Positions 55,300 through 62,949 of a stretch of 64,000 bases of DNA are shown here, piece by piece (position 1 is the stretch's first letter; the number at the start of each line of letters is the position of its first letter). This stretch comes from Deltaproteobacteria bacterium (GTDB lineage Bacteria > Desulfobacterota > Desulfuromonadia > Desulfuromonadales > BM103), in NCBI GenBank assembly GCA_005774545.1, contig VAUL01000003.1:1-64000 (forward strand). The letters run 5' to 3'. The translations under genes and the position numbers were made by a program. The notes under the pieces were generated by a model. The model was not told the DNA's origin, did no database searches, and worked only from the letters and a program-made list of their open reading frames with translations.

Positions 55300-56553
55300 A
55301 TGGGCAACCGGACGGAGAAGATCGAGCGCGGCACCAAGGCCTACCGAAGCGCCAACCTGGCCCTGTTCATCGCCGGCTTCGTCACCTTTTCGACGCTCTA
55401 TACCGTCCAGCCGCTGCTGCCGCTGCTGGCCGGCGAGTTCGGCGTCTCCCCGGCGACCTCCAGCCTGGCGCTGTCGGTGGCGACCTTTGCCCTGGCCTGG
55501 ATGCTGCCGGTCTCCGGATCGTTTTCCGACGCCCATGGCCGGCGGGCGCTCATGGGCACGGCGATGACGCTGACCTCGCTGCTGGCCCTGGCATCGGCCT
55601 TCAGCACGACGCTGCCGGCACTGCTGGCGGCAAGACTGCTGCAGGGGGCGGCGCTGGCGGGGGTCCCGGCCGTGGCGATGGCCTACCTTAACGACGAGAT
55701 GTCGCCGCGAGCCATCGGTTCGGCGATGGGGCTCTACATCGCCGGCAACGCCTGTGGCGGGATGACCGGGCGGATCCTTACCTCGCTTCTCGCCGACGTG
55801 CTCCCCTGGCGGGGAGCCGTCGCCGTCATCGGCCTTCTGGCCCTGACGCTGAGCCTCCTGTTCTGGCTCCTCCTCCCGCCGTCGCGGCACTTCCAGCGCC
55901 GGCCGTTCCGGCTGGGGCCCCTCTCCGCCTCGCTTGTCGGGCATTTGCGCGAACCGGGGCTCTTTTGCCTGTTTGCCCTGGCCTTCCTCTTCATGGGTGG
56001 GTTCGTCACCCTTTACAATTACGCGACCTTCCACCTCGTGGCCCCGCCTTATTCCCTGGCCCAGTCGCAGGTGGCATGCATCTTCCTGGCCTACGCCTTC
56101 GGTGCGTGCGGGTCGAGCGTCATGGGCGGACTGGTCGAACGGTTCGGCCGGCCGCGCCTCCTCTGCACGGCGCTGGCCATCATGACGGGAGGGGCGCTGC
56201 TGACGCTGCTGGCGCCCCTGGCGGCCATCGTCGCTGGCATCGTGGTCTTTACCATCGGCTTCTTCGGCGCCCATGCCGTGGCCTCCGCCTGGGTCGGCGC
56301 CCGGGCGGAAACCGCGCGCGCCCAGGCGTCTTCACTCTACCTGCTGGCCTACTATCTCGGCTCGAGCATTTCCGGCACGGGGGGTGGGTTCATCTGGAGC
56401 GCGTGGGGATGGCCCGGCGTGGTCGTCCTGATCCTTGCCCTGCTCACCATCGCCGGGCTGGTACTCCTCTACCTGACGGGGCTGGCGGAGAAGCGGGACC
56501 AACCTGCCGCCGCTCCGGAAATGACCGCGGCCTTCGGTCCGGCGGCGGAGTAA
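55300..56553 (+). CDS. Major facilitator superfamily transporter (YnfM/AraJ-like)
   Basis: A 417-residue transporter with 12 predicted helices. The MFS loop 2-3 motif is GSFSDAHGRRALMG near residue 77, and a shorter form occurs in loop 8-9 (GLVERFGRPRLLCT). YTVQPLLPLLAGEFGVSPATSS near the N-terminus is typical of YnfM/AraJ-type drug or sugar efflux proteins. ATG 55300 follows AGGGG. Substrate is unknown; the divergent LysR gene is the probable regulator. Confidence 0.88.
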   Translation: MGNRTEKIERGTKAYRSANLALFIAGFVTFSTLYTVQPLLPLLAGEFGVSPATSSLALSVATFALAWMLPVSGSFSDAHGRRALMGTAMTLTSLLALASAFSTTLPALLAARLLQGAALAGVPAVAMAYLNDEMSPRAIGSAMGLYIAGNACGGMTGRILTSLLADVLPWRGAVAVIGLLALTLSLLFWLLLPPSRHFQRRPFRLGPLSASLVGHLREPGLFCLFALAFLFMGGFVTLYNYATFHLVAPPYSLAQSQVACIFLAYAFGACGSSVMGGLVERFGRPRLLCTALAIMTGGALLTLLAPLAAIVAGIVVFTIGFFGAHAVASAWVGARAETARAQASSLYLLAYYLGSSISGTGGGFIWSAWGWPGVVVLILALLTIAGLVLLYLTGLAEKRDQPAAAPEMTAAFGPAAE

Positions 56554-56580
56554 GCCGCGGCAGAAAACGGCGGGCCGCCC

Positions 56581-59550
56581 TCAAGAGCTGCCGGCAGCGT
56601 CCGGCCCGGCGGCCGGCGGCGTGAATCCCCGGCGCATGGTGTTTTCCGTGGTCACCCGCGGCTCCGTGAAATGCAGCAGGTAGTCGCTGCCGCCGGCCTT
56701 GGTCCCCAGCCCGGAGAGGGCGGCGCCGCCGAAGGGCTGACGGCCGACCATGGCGCCGGTGACGGCGCGGTTGATGTAGAGGTTGCCGACGCGGAAGTCG
56801 CGCCTGGTCCGGGCGATATGCTCCGGAGAGCGGCTGAAGAGCCCGCCGGTCAGGGCGAACCGGGTGCTGTTGGCCCAGGCGAGCGCCTGGTCAAAATCGG
56901 CGGCGCGCATGACCGCGAGCACCGGCCCGAAGATCTCCTCCTGGGCGAGGAGGTGGCCGGGCTCGATCCCCTCGAAGATGGCCAGCGGCACCCAATACCC
57001 CTCCCCTTCGGGGACAGTGCTGGCATAAAGCAGCTGGCCCTCCCGGCGGCCGACCTCGAGGTACCCCTCGATCCGGCGGCGGGCGGCTTCCTCGGCCACG
57101 GCCCCCATGACGAAAGCGGGATCTTCGGCAGGCCCGAGCCGCCAGGCGCGCGCCGCCTCCGTCAACCGGGAAACGCACCGATCGTAGATGCCGTCGAGGA
57201 CGATCAGTCGGGAGCAGGCCGAGCACTTCTGCCCCTGGAAGCCGAAGGCCGAGGCCAGCACCTGTGGAACGGCCTCGTCGAGATCGGCATCGTCGTCGAT
57301 GATGATGGCGTTCTTGCCGCCCATTTCGGCGACGACCCGCTTGACATGGCGCTGTCCGGGATGCACCACCGCAGCTTTCTCGACAATCCGCAGCCCGACT
57401 TCCAGCGAACCGGTAAAAGCGATCAGGGCGACGTCCGGATGCTCCGTCAGCCGTTCTCCACTCGTCCCGCCCGGTCCCGGCACGAAGTTGAGGACGCCGG
57501 CCGGCACGCCGGCCGCCGCGAACAGTTCCACCAGCCGGCAGCCGACGACCGCGGTCAGCCCCGACGGCTTGAAGACCACCGTGTTGCCGGCCACCAGCGC
57601 CGCCGAAACCATGCCGCAGGCGATGGCCAGCGGGAAGTTCCACGGGGCGATCACCGCGGCCACGCCACGCCCTTCGTAGACCAGGACGTTCTCCTCGCCG
57701 GGGACGGCGCCGAGGCGCTGCGGCCGGCCAAGACGGAGCATGCCGTCGGCGTAGTACTCGAGAAAATCGATGGCCTCGGCGACATCGGCGTGGGCCTGAT
57801 CCCACTGCTTGCCGATCTCCAGCACCTGCCAGGCCGCCAGTTCGAACAGGCGGACGCGGGCCAGAGCCGCCGTCCGGCGCAGCAACGCGGCCCGCTCGCC
57901 GACCGGGGTGGCGCGCCAGGCGGGAAAGGCGGCGGCCGCGGCGGCCACCGCGGCGTCGATCTCGACCGTCCCGGCCTGGCAGACCTGTCCGACAATTTCC
58001 GACGGGCGGTTCGGATTGACGCTCTCCCTGGTTTCGGCGGTCACCACATCGCGGCCGGCAATCACAAGCGCCACCCGCTCCCCGGCCCGGGCGCGAACGG
58101 CGGCAATCGCCGCGGGGAAGGCCGCCCGGACCTCCGGACGAGTGAAATCGGCCGCCGGCTCGTTGCGGAAGGCCTCAACGGCGGGCGCCGGACCGGCAAC
58201 CCCGGAGCGGCGCAGGCTTTCGGCAGGATCTTCAAGAAGCCGCTCGATTTCGGCCGCACCGGCAAAACTCTGGCGCAGGAACGATTCGTTGGCGGTGTTC
58301 TCCAGCAGCCGCCGCACCAGGTATCCCATCCCGGGAACCATCTCACCGAAGGGGCAGTAGAGCCGGACCCGGCCGGTTTCAGCCAGGAGGCTGCGCCGTA
58401 CCGGCTCGGCCATGCCGTAAAGCATCTGGAATTCGTAGCGGTCATCGGGAACACCCAGGGCACGGGCGGTCTCCAGCGCTGCGGAAATGCTGCGGATATT
58501 GTGAGAGGCGCAGGCAAAATGGCAGATGTCGTGATGGCTGAGGATGGTCTGCGCCATCCGCTCGAAGGCCGCATCGGTTTCGGCCTTGCCGATGCGCACC
58601 GGCACCGCCCACCCCGTTTGCGCGGCCCGCACGGTTTCATAATCCCAGTAGGCCCCCTTGACCAGGCGGATGGAGATGGCGATGCTCTCCCGGCGCGCCC
58701 AGGCGAGCAGCGCCGCGAGATCGTCATCGCTGTCGCGCAGGTAGGCCTGCAGTGCCAGGCCGATGTGCGGATAGTCAGGGAACTCCTGCTTCAGGCGCCG
58801 GTAGACCTCGAGGACGATCCCCTTGGTCCGGTACGATTCCATGTCGAGGCACAGGAACGCCCCGCGCCTGACCGCCTGTTCGACGATGCGCCGCAGCGGG
58901 GCGAGGATCCCCTCCACCGAACCCGCGAAATCCATCGGATTGGCGAGGCAGAAGAGCGCCGTCGGCTTCACGGCCAGATTGATCGCGGGGCCGCCGGCCT
59001 GCCCGGAACGATGCGGCCAGCGGCCCTGCTCCGCGGAGAGGGTTTCGAGCAATTGCAGGTAGGTATCGACATAACGGCCGGATTCGGCGTGCGACAATGC
59101 CGCTTCGCCGAGAACGTCGATGACCGTCGCATACCCCTCGTCATGCAGTGCGGCCAGACGGTTCGGCAATTCGTCCATCGTCTCCGCGAGAATGAATTGG
59201 CGGGCCATTTCGTGGATGTTGGCGGCTATCGCCCGGGCCAGCAGCGATCCGCCCAGAGTGCCGAGCCGGCCGGCCAGCCGGGCGCCGCCCGCCAGCACCG
59301 GAGGCAACTGCGCCTCCTCGCCGAAGTACTGGCGGATGTGGGCGGTCACCTGCGCCGGGGTGTTCAGGGCGGGGAAAACATCGACAAAACGGAACAGGCT
59401 GGTCTTGAACTCGCTGTTTTGCATGGCCCATTCCATGACCCGGCCGGTCCAGGTCGCCCCGCTGAACAGCGGCGGCTGCTCGCCGCCGATCGCAGCGAAC
59501 AGGGCCCGGCCGCGGGCAACGATCCGTTCTTTCAGTTCCGGCGGCTGCAT
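56581..59550 (-). CDS. putA: Bifunctional proline dehydrogenase / L-glutamate-gamma-semialdehyde dehydrogenase
   Basis: A 989-residue PutA of the short form without the N-terminal RHH DNA-binding domain. Residues about 150-460 are the FAD-dependent proline dehydrogenase barrel (CLDMESYRTKGIVLEVYRRL, SIAISIRLVKGAYWDYE, YEFQMLYGMAEPVRRSL, YCPFGEMVPGMGYLVRRLLENT). Residues about 500-975 are the aldehyde dehydrogenase (PWNFPLAIACGMV, FKPSGLTAVVG, EMGGKNAIII with the catalytic Glu, FQGQKCSACSRLIV with the nucleophilic Cys). It oxidises proline to glutamate and feeds the quinone pool and NADH. It is third in the arginine-degradation operon. Confidence 0.95.
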   Translation of the reverse strand: MQPPELKERIVARGRALFAAIGGEQPPLFSGATWTGRVMEWAMQNSEFKTSLFRFVDVFPALNTPAQVTAHIRQYFGEEAQLPPVLAGGARLAGRLGTLGGSLLARAIAANIHEMARQFILAETMDELPNRLAALHDEGYATVIDVLGEAALSHAESGRYVDTYLQLLETLSAEQGRWPHRSGQAGGPAINLAVKPTALFCLANPMDFAGSVEGILAPLRRIVEQAVRRGAFLCLDMESYRTKGIVLEVYRRLKQEFPDYPHIGLALQAYLRDSDDDLAALLAWARRESIAISIRLVKGAYWDYETVRAAQTGWAVPVRIGKAETDAAFERMAQTILSHHDICHFACASHNIRSISAALETARALGVPDDRYEFQMLYGMAEPVRRSLLAETGRVRLYCPFGEMVPGMGYLVRRLLENTANESFLRQSFAGAAEIERLLEDPAESLRRSGVAGPAPAVEAFRNEPAADFTRPEVRAAFPAAIAAVRARAGERVALVIAGRDVVTAETRESVNPNRPSEIVGQVCQAGTVEIDAAVAAAAAAFPAWRATPVGERAALLRRTAALARVRLFELAAWQVLEIGKQWDQAHADVAEAIDFLEYYADGMLRLGRPQRLGAVPGEENVLVYEGRGVAAVIAPWNFPLAIACGMVSAALVAGNTVVFKPSGLTAVVGCRLVELFAAAGVPAGVLNFVPGPGGTSGERLTEHPDVALIAFTGSLEVGLRIVEKAAVVHPGQRHVKRVVAEMGGKNAIIIDDDADLDEAVPQVLASAFGFQGQKCSACSRLIVLDGIYDRCVSRLTEAARAWRLGPAEDPAFVMGAVAEEAARRRIEGYLEVGRREGQLLYASTVPEGEGYWVPLAIFEGIEPGHLLAQEEIFGPVLAVMRAADFDQALAWANSTRFALTGGLFSRSPEHIARTRRDFRVGNLYINRAVTGAMVGRQPFGGAALSGLGTKAGGSDYLLHFTEPRVTTENTMRRGFTPPAAGPDAAGSS

Positions 59551-59563
59551 CGTCCCTCCATGC

Positions 59564-60454
59564 TCACATGATGCGCTTGCCGAACAGCGAGGCCGCCAGT
59601 TCCGCGGCCAGACGCGCGGTGCGGTTCTGCCGGTCGAGAATCGGATTGATCTCGACGATGTCGAGGCTGCCGCAACAACCGCAATCGGCGATCAGTTCCA
59701 TCGCCAGCTGCGCTTCGCGCCAGTTCAGCCCGCCGGGGGACGGGGTGCCGACGCCGGGACCGACTGCGGTGTCGAGACAGTCGACATCCAGGCTGACGTG
59801 GATGCGGTGATGATGCTCGAGGCGCTGCAACGCCTCGCGGATCACCACCCCGATCCCCCGCTCGTCAATATCGCGCATGGTGTAGACCATGATCCCGCTC
59901 GCCCTGAGGCGCTCGCGTTCCCCCGGATCGAGCTCCCGGATGGCGACCAGGACCACGTCGTCGGGCTGCAGCTTGGCACCGGGACGGCCGGCATCGACAA
60001 GCTCCGGGTAGCCTTCCCCCAGCAGCACGGCGAGAGTCATCCCGTGGATGTTGCCGGTCAGGGTGGTCTGCGGCGTATTGAAATCGGCATGTGCATCCAG
60101 CCACAGCAGCCCGCACGGGCTGGCGTCCGTAACCCCGCCGACGGAGCCGATGGCCAGGCTGTGGTCGCCGCCGAGGAAGACCGGCGTCGCACCGGACGCG
60201 ACGGCCTCCCGGGCCGCTGCATAGACGGCCCGGCACACCCCGGCGATGGCGGGGAGATAATGCTGCGCGGCCTCGGCGACAACGGTCTCGCGCACCGGGA
60301 CATCGAGATTGCCGGCATCGACCACCCGATGGCCGAGCGCCGCCAGCTTGTCGGCCAGTCCGGCGTAGCGCAGGGCGGCCGGCCCCATGTCGACGCCGCG
60401 TTTGCTCTGGCCGAGGTCGATGGGGACGCCGATGATGCGGATGTCGCGGCTCAT
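59564..60454 (-). CDS. rocF: Arginase
   Basis: Mn-dependent ureohydrolase of 296 residues that splits arginine into ornithine and urea. The metal-binding motifs are FLGGDHSLAIGSV, LLWLDAHADFNT and SLDVDCLDTAVGPGVGTP, and the N-terminus reads IRIIGVPIDLGQSKRGVDMGP. The length, the GQxKRGV start and the IHGM motif favour arginase (RocF) over agmatinase. It overlaps the upstream ornithine cyclodeaminase gene by 4 bp and lies 13 bp from putA. Confidence 0.92.
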   Translation of the reverse strand: MSRDIRIIGVPIDLGQSKRGVDMGPAALRYAGLADKLAALGHRVVDAGNLDVPVRETVVAEAAQHYLPAIAGVCRAVYAAAREAVASGATPVFLGGDHSLAIGSVGGVTDASPCGLLWLDAHADFNTPQTTLTGNIHGMTLAVLLGEGYPELVDAGRPGAKLQPDDVVLVAIRELDPGERERLRASGIMVYTMRDIDERGIGVVIREALQRLEHHHRIHVSLDVDCLDTAVGPGVGTPSPGGLNWREAQLAMELIADCGCCGSLDIVEINPILDRQNRTARLAAELAASLFGKRIM

Positions 60455-61560
60455 GGCCCCTCCCCGGGCAGCGCACAGAGGTTGTGGCGCAGGTTGACCA
60501 TGAAATCCTGCACGTTGGTCAGGATCGGGATCGCCTGCAGCGAGCCGCGGTTGGCCAGCTTGTCGACGCCGAATTCCGACATGTCCACGACGAACAGGAA
60601 GACCGGGCGCACGACGCCGCCGGCACCGACCTGGTAGCCGGGGAGCATGTTGCCGAAGGCGATGGCGTGCAGCTGGGTCGCCAGGGCCAGCACCGTGGTC
60701 GCCCGCCGGGCATGAATCCGCATGGCATCCTGGGCGGCGCAGGCATCGGTGATCACGCCGGGCAGCGGCCCGTCGTCGCGAATCGATCCGGCCAGCACGT
60801 ACGGCACCCGCTGACGTTCGCACGCGGCCATGACCCCGTCGGCGATCCCCAGTTCCCTGATTGCGCCGGGAATCGAACCGCACCGCCGTACCGCGTTGAT
60901 GGTGTCGAGATGGTTGCAGTGACCGCCGGGGTGCAGTCCCTGGGAATAGATGTCCTGTCCCAACCCGGTGCCGAAGCGCGCCGCCTCGAGATCATGAGTG
61001 GCCAGCGCATTACCGGCCAGCAGTGCATGGCAGTAGCCGGCCCCGATCAGTGCCGTCATCGCTGCACGGCTGTCACTGTCGAAAACCACTGCCGGCCCGA
61101 GCACCCAGACGATGGTCCCGTGGAGCCGGTCGTGACGAAGAATCCGGTAGAGGGTGTCGTAGGAGCGCGAGAACGGCGTCTCACGAGTGCCGCGGGTACG
61201 AAAGGCGAACGCTTCGTCGTCGGCCGCCGCCGGCGGATCAAAACCGTGGGCATGGACATACACCCCTTCCTCGCCGCGAACGGTGCGCGCGACCACCACC
61301 GGGTCCCCCCTCCTGACCAGGCGTGGCTCGATGACGGCCAGCTTTTCGCCGTGCAGCACCATGACGCCGTCCATTCTCCCCTGTTCGGCCAGCAGCCAGC
61401 GCCCGCCGCCAAGATGGACGTACTCGGGGAGATTGCTGGTCGCGTGGAAACGTTCGGGGAGGACGCCGTCGGCCGGCGCAGGCACGACGCGCACGGCCGG
61501 CGCCGAGGCCAGTTCCGGCCGGGAGAAATCGGGATGGCGATAGGCAGGGATAACGGTCAT
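60451..61560 (-). CDS. Ornithine cyclodeaminase, LOR/SDH-domain (archaeal/AgrE C-terminal) type
   Basis: A 369-residue protein of the LOR/SDH conserved-domain family, unrelated in sequence to the common mu-crystallin-like ornithine cyclodeaminase. It shows LPEYVHLGGGRWLLAEQGRMDGVMVL early, GTIVWVLGPAVVFDSDSRAAM in the nucleotide-binding part, and QGLHPGGHCNHLDTINAVRRCGSI. Members characterised in methanogens and as the C-terminal half of cyanobacterial AgrE convert ornithine to proline and ammonia with bound NAD. It is the first gene of an operon with arginase and PutA, which fits: its product proline feeds PutA. Catalytic activity is inferred from family and context. Confidence 0.82.
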   Translation of the reverse strand: MTVIPAYRHPDFSRPELASAPAVRVVPAPADGVLPERFHATSNLPEYVHLGGGRWLLAEQGRMDGVMVLHGEKLAVIEPRLVRRGDPVVVARTVRGEEGVYVHAHGFDPPAAADDEAFAFRTRGTRETPFSRSYDTLYRILRHDRLHGTIVWVLGPAVVFDSDSRAAMTALIGAGYCHALLAGNALATHDLEAARFGTGLGQDIYSQGLHPGGHCNHLDTINAVRRCGSIPGAIRELGIADGVMAACERQRVPYVLAGSIRDDGPLPGVITDACAAQDAMRIHARRATTVLALATQLHAIAFGNMLPGYQVGAGGVVRPVFLFVVDMSEFGVDKLANRGSLQAIPILTNVQDFMVNLRHNLCALPGEGP

Positions 61561-61622
61561 GCCCAGGCTTCGCCGGCAGGGTGGGCGGCCATTCGCGGGA
61601 GGCTACCGGCATCCTTAAGAAA

Positions 61623-61651
61623 ATTATAGCGTTAATGGCCACGAATGCCAC
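61623..61651 (-). promoter_or_regulatory. Promoter of the arginine-catabolic operon
   Basis: On the minus strand GTGGCA (4/6), 17 bp, perfect TATAAT, about 60 bp before the ornithine cyclodeaminase start. Confidence 0.55.
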
Positions 61652-61676
61652 CGGCGCCGCTGGCCGCCGGCAAACG

Positions 61677-61706
61677 AAAAGGCAGGCTGCACAGGCAGCC
61701 TGCCTT
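61677..61706. terminator. Terminator between arginine operon promoter and DUF2892 gene
   Basis: GGCAGGCTGC, ACA-type loop, GCAGCCTGCC with A-tract on one side and TTTCTT on the other; ends the leftward DUF2892 transcript, 24 bp past its stop. Confidence 0.78.
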
Positions 61707-61729
61707 TCTTCCTTAAGCATCGGTCCCGC

Positions 61730-61933
61730 TCAGGCGTGCTTGATCTTGCAGGTGTCGATCTTCAGCAGATGGCTGATCGGACAGTACCCGAAGATGGCGG
61801 TGGCGATGGAGATCAGCCCCAGCAGCCCCCAATAACGCGCTGTGCCTTCAAGGAACAGCATCAGGCTCAGCACGGCAAGCCCGACGACCACGCGGATCAA
61901 CCGATCGGTCGTGGAACAGACGTTGTGCAACAT
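61730..61933 (-). CDS. DUF2892 (YgaP-like) small membrane protein
   Basis: A 67-residue protein with two membrane helices (about 10-28 and 33-50), starting MLHNVCSTTDRLIRVVVGLAVL and ending with YCPISHLLKIDTCKIK. The late CP...C cysteines are characteristic of DUF2892 and occur next to rhodanese domains in some fusions, suggesting sulfur handling. It has a strong own promoter and terminator, so it is monocistronic. Confidence 0.85.
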   Translation of the reverse strand: MLHNVCSTTDRLIRVVVGLAVLSLMLFLEGTARYWGLLGLISIATAIFGYCPISHLLKIDTCKIKHA

Positions 61934-61979
61934 GGCGAGCCTCCCTCGAACCTGGTTTCTCCCTCTGTTCTACAGTTTT

Positions 61980-62009
61980 ATTATAATGCGTTCGGTCAGT
62001 TGCTGCCAA
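61980..62009 (-). promoter_or_regulatory. Promoter of the DUF2892 gene
   Basis: On the minus strand TTGGCA (5/6), 18 bp, perfect TATAAT, 47 bp before the start codon. Confidence 0.65.
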
Positions 62010-62087
62010 CGCCGCCCCCCTGGCGGGCCCGGCAAGCCGGCGGTTGGAAACGCCGCGGATGGGGGAGTTCCCACCCGGTGCGGTTCG

Positions 62088-62603
62088 CTACTGCTGCCAG
62101 ACCAGCTTCGTGCCGAAGCGCGACGCCAGTTGTTTCGACAGGTCGCGCCGGCTGCGGCGGGCCTCGGCGCGCGCCGCGCCCCCGTCATGCAGGAAACGCT
62201 CGAGTTCGCTCTCGGGACGCACCGGCGGCACCGACTGGGGACGCCCCGCGCCGTCGACGGCGACAAACGTCAGGAAAGCCGTGGCGCAGACATTCCGCTC
62301 GCCGCTGAGGAGATCTTCGGCCACCACCTTGACGAAGACCTCGATGGAGGTCTTGTGGGTCCAGGTGACGAACGCCTCGAGACAGACCGACTGGCCGATC
62401 TGGATCGGATGCAGAAAATCAACGGAATCGGTCGAGGCGGTAACCACCGGCAGGCGCGCGTGGCGGGTGGCGCAGAGTGCGGCGATGTCATCGATGTAGG
62501 CCATGACCTTGCCGCCGAACATCGTCCCGTGATGGTTGGCGTCGGGGGTCAGAACCATCGCGGCCTTGATGGCCCGCGATTCCCTTGCGCTTTTCGCTTC
62601 CAT
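62088..62603 (-). CDS. Acyl-CoA thioesterase (hotdog fold, YciA/BACH type)
   Basis: A 171-residue hotdog-fold hydrolase of acyl-CoA. The family segment is MVLTPDANHHGTMFGGKVMAYIDDIAALCATRHA near residue 16, with the catalytic Asn/Asp region, followed by SVDFLHPIQIGQSVCLEAFVTWTHKTSIEVFVKVVAEDLLSGE. Such enzymes set free-CoA and acyl-CoA pools. The C-terminus is Arg-rich. It lies 24 bp after the SelW-like gene on the same strand. Confidence 0.88.
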   Translation of the reverse strand: MEAKSARESRAIKAAMVLTPDANHHGTMFGGKVMAYIDDIAALCATRHARLPVVTASTDSVDFLHPIQIGQSVCLEAFVTWTHKTSIEVFVKVVAEDLLSGERNVCATAFLTFVAVDGAGRPQSVPPVRPESELERFLHDGGAARAEARRSRRDLSKQLASRFGTKLVWQQ

Positions 62604-62627
62604 GCGGATTCTCCCGGGAAAAAAATG

Positions 62628-62861
62628 CTAATCGGCGTGTTCACGCAGCTGTTCGAGCAAGGCGTCCTCGTCGGGGAAGACGCCGGTCCGGCGCTTGGAA
62701 TAGACCGGCACGCCGTTGGCCGTCACCTCGAAAACGCCGCCGCTCGACTGGATCAGGGTCACCGTGCCGTGCAGTTCCCGCTCGATTCTGGCCGCCAGAC
62801 CGGCGGCCCGCTCGCGATAACCTCACTGGTTGCAGTATTCGATGCTGACGTTCAGGCCCAT
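62628..62861 (-). CDS. SelW-like (Rdx family) selenoprotein with in-frame UGA (Sec13)
   Basis: A 77-residue Rdx/SelW family protein. Reading from ATG 62861, behind GGAGG, codon 13 is TGA (62825-62823), and the frame continues cleanly to TAG at 62628. The product is MGLNVSIEYCNQ-Sec-GYRERAAGL..., giving the redox motif CNQU at residues 10-13. The rest matches the family throughout (ARIERELHGTVTLIQSSGG, VFEVTANGVPVYSKRRTGVF). Immediately after the UGA the mRNA folds as GGCCGCC, loop GGUCU, GGCGGCC. That loop has the GGUCU of the E. coli fdhF SECIS element, with the loop about 22 nt past the UGA, within the bacterial range. So UGA should encode selenocysteine. The probable role is a thioredoxin-like redox reaction. 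Confidence 0.9.
62786..62825 (-). promoter_or_regulatory. Bacterial SECIS-like element in the SelW-like gene
   Basis: The mRNA from the UGA (62825) onwards contains a perfect 7-bp stem GGCCGCC/GGCGGCC with a GGUCU pentaloop. In fdhF SECIS the bulged-loop G and U contact SelB, and both are present here. It overlaps the coding sequence, as bacterial SECIS elements do. Confidence 0.75.
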
Positions 62862-62949
62862 GGCGCCCTCCTCTTCCGTGTTGTGTCCACCCGCGTCGCG
62901 ACCGCATCCCCGTCCACTCCTCCGGCAGGCGGGATCCGCTCTCTGCCGG

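Noticed and set aside
60451-61560. Mu-crystallin-type ornithine cyclodeaminase or arginine dihydrolase
   Set aside because: Sequence matches the LOR/SDH family; the amidinotransferase-like half of AgrE is absent.
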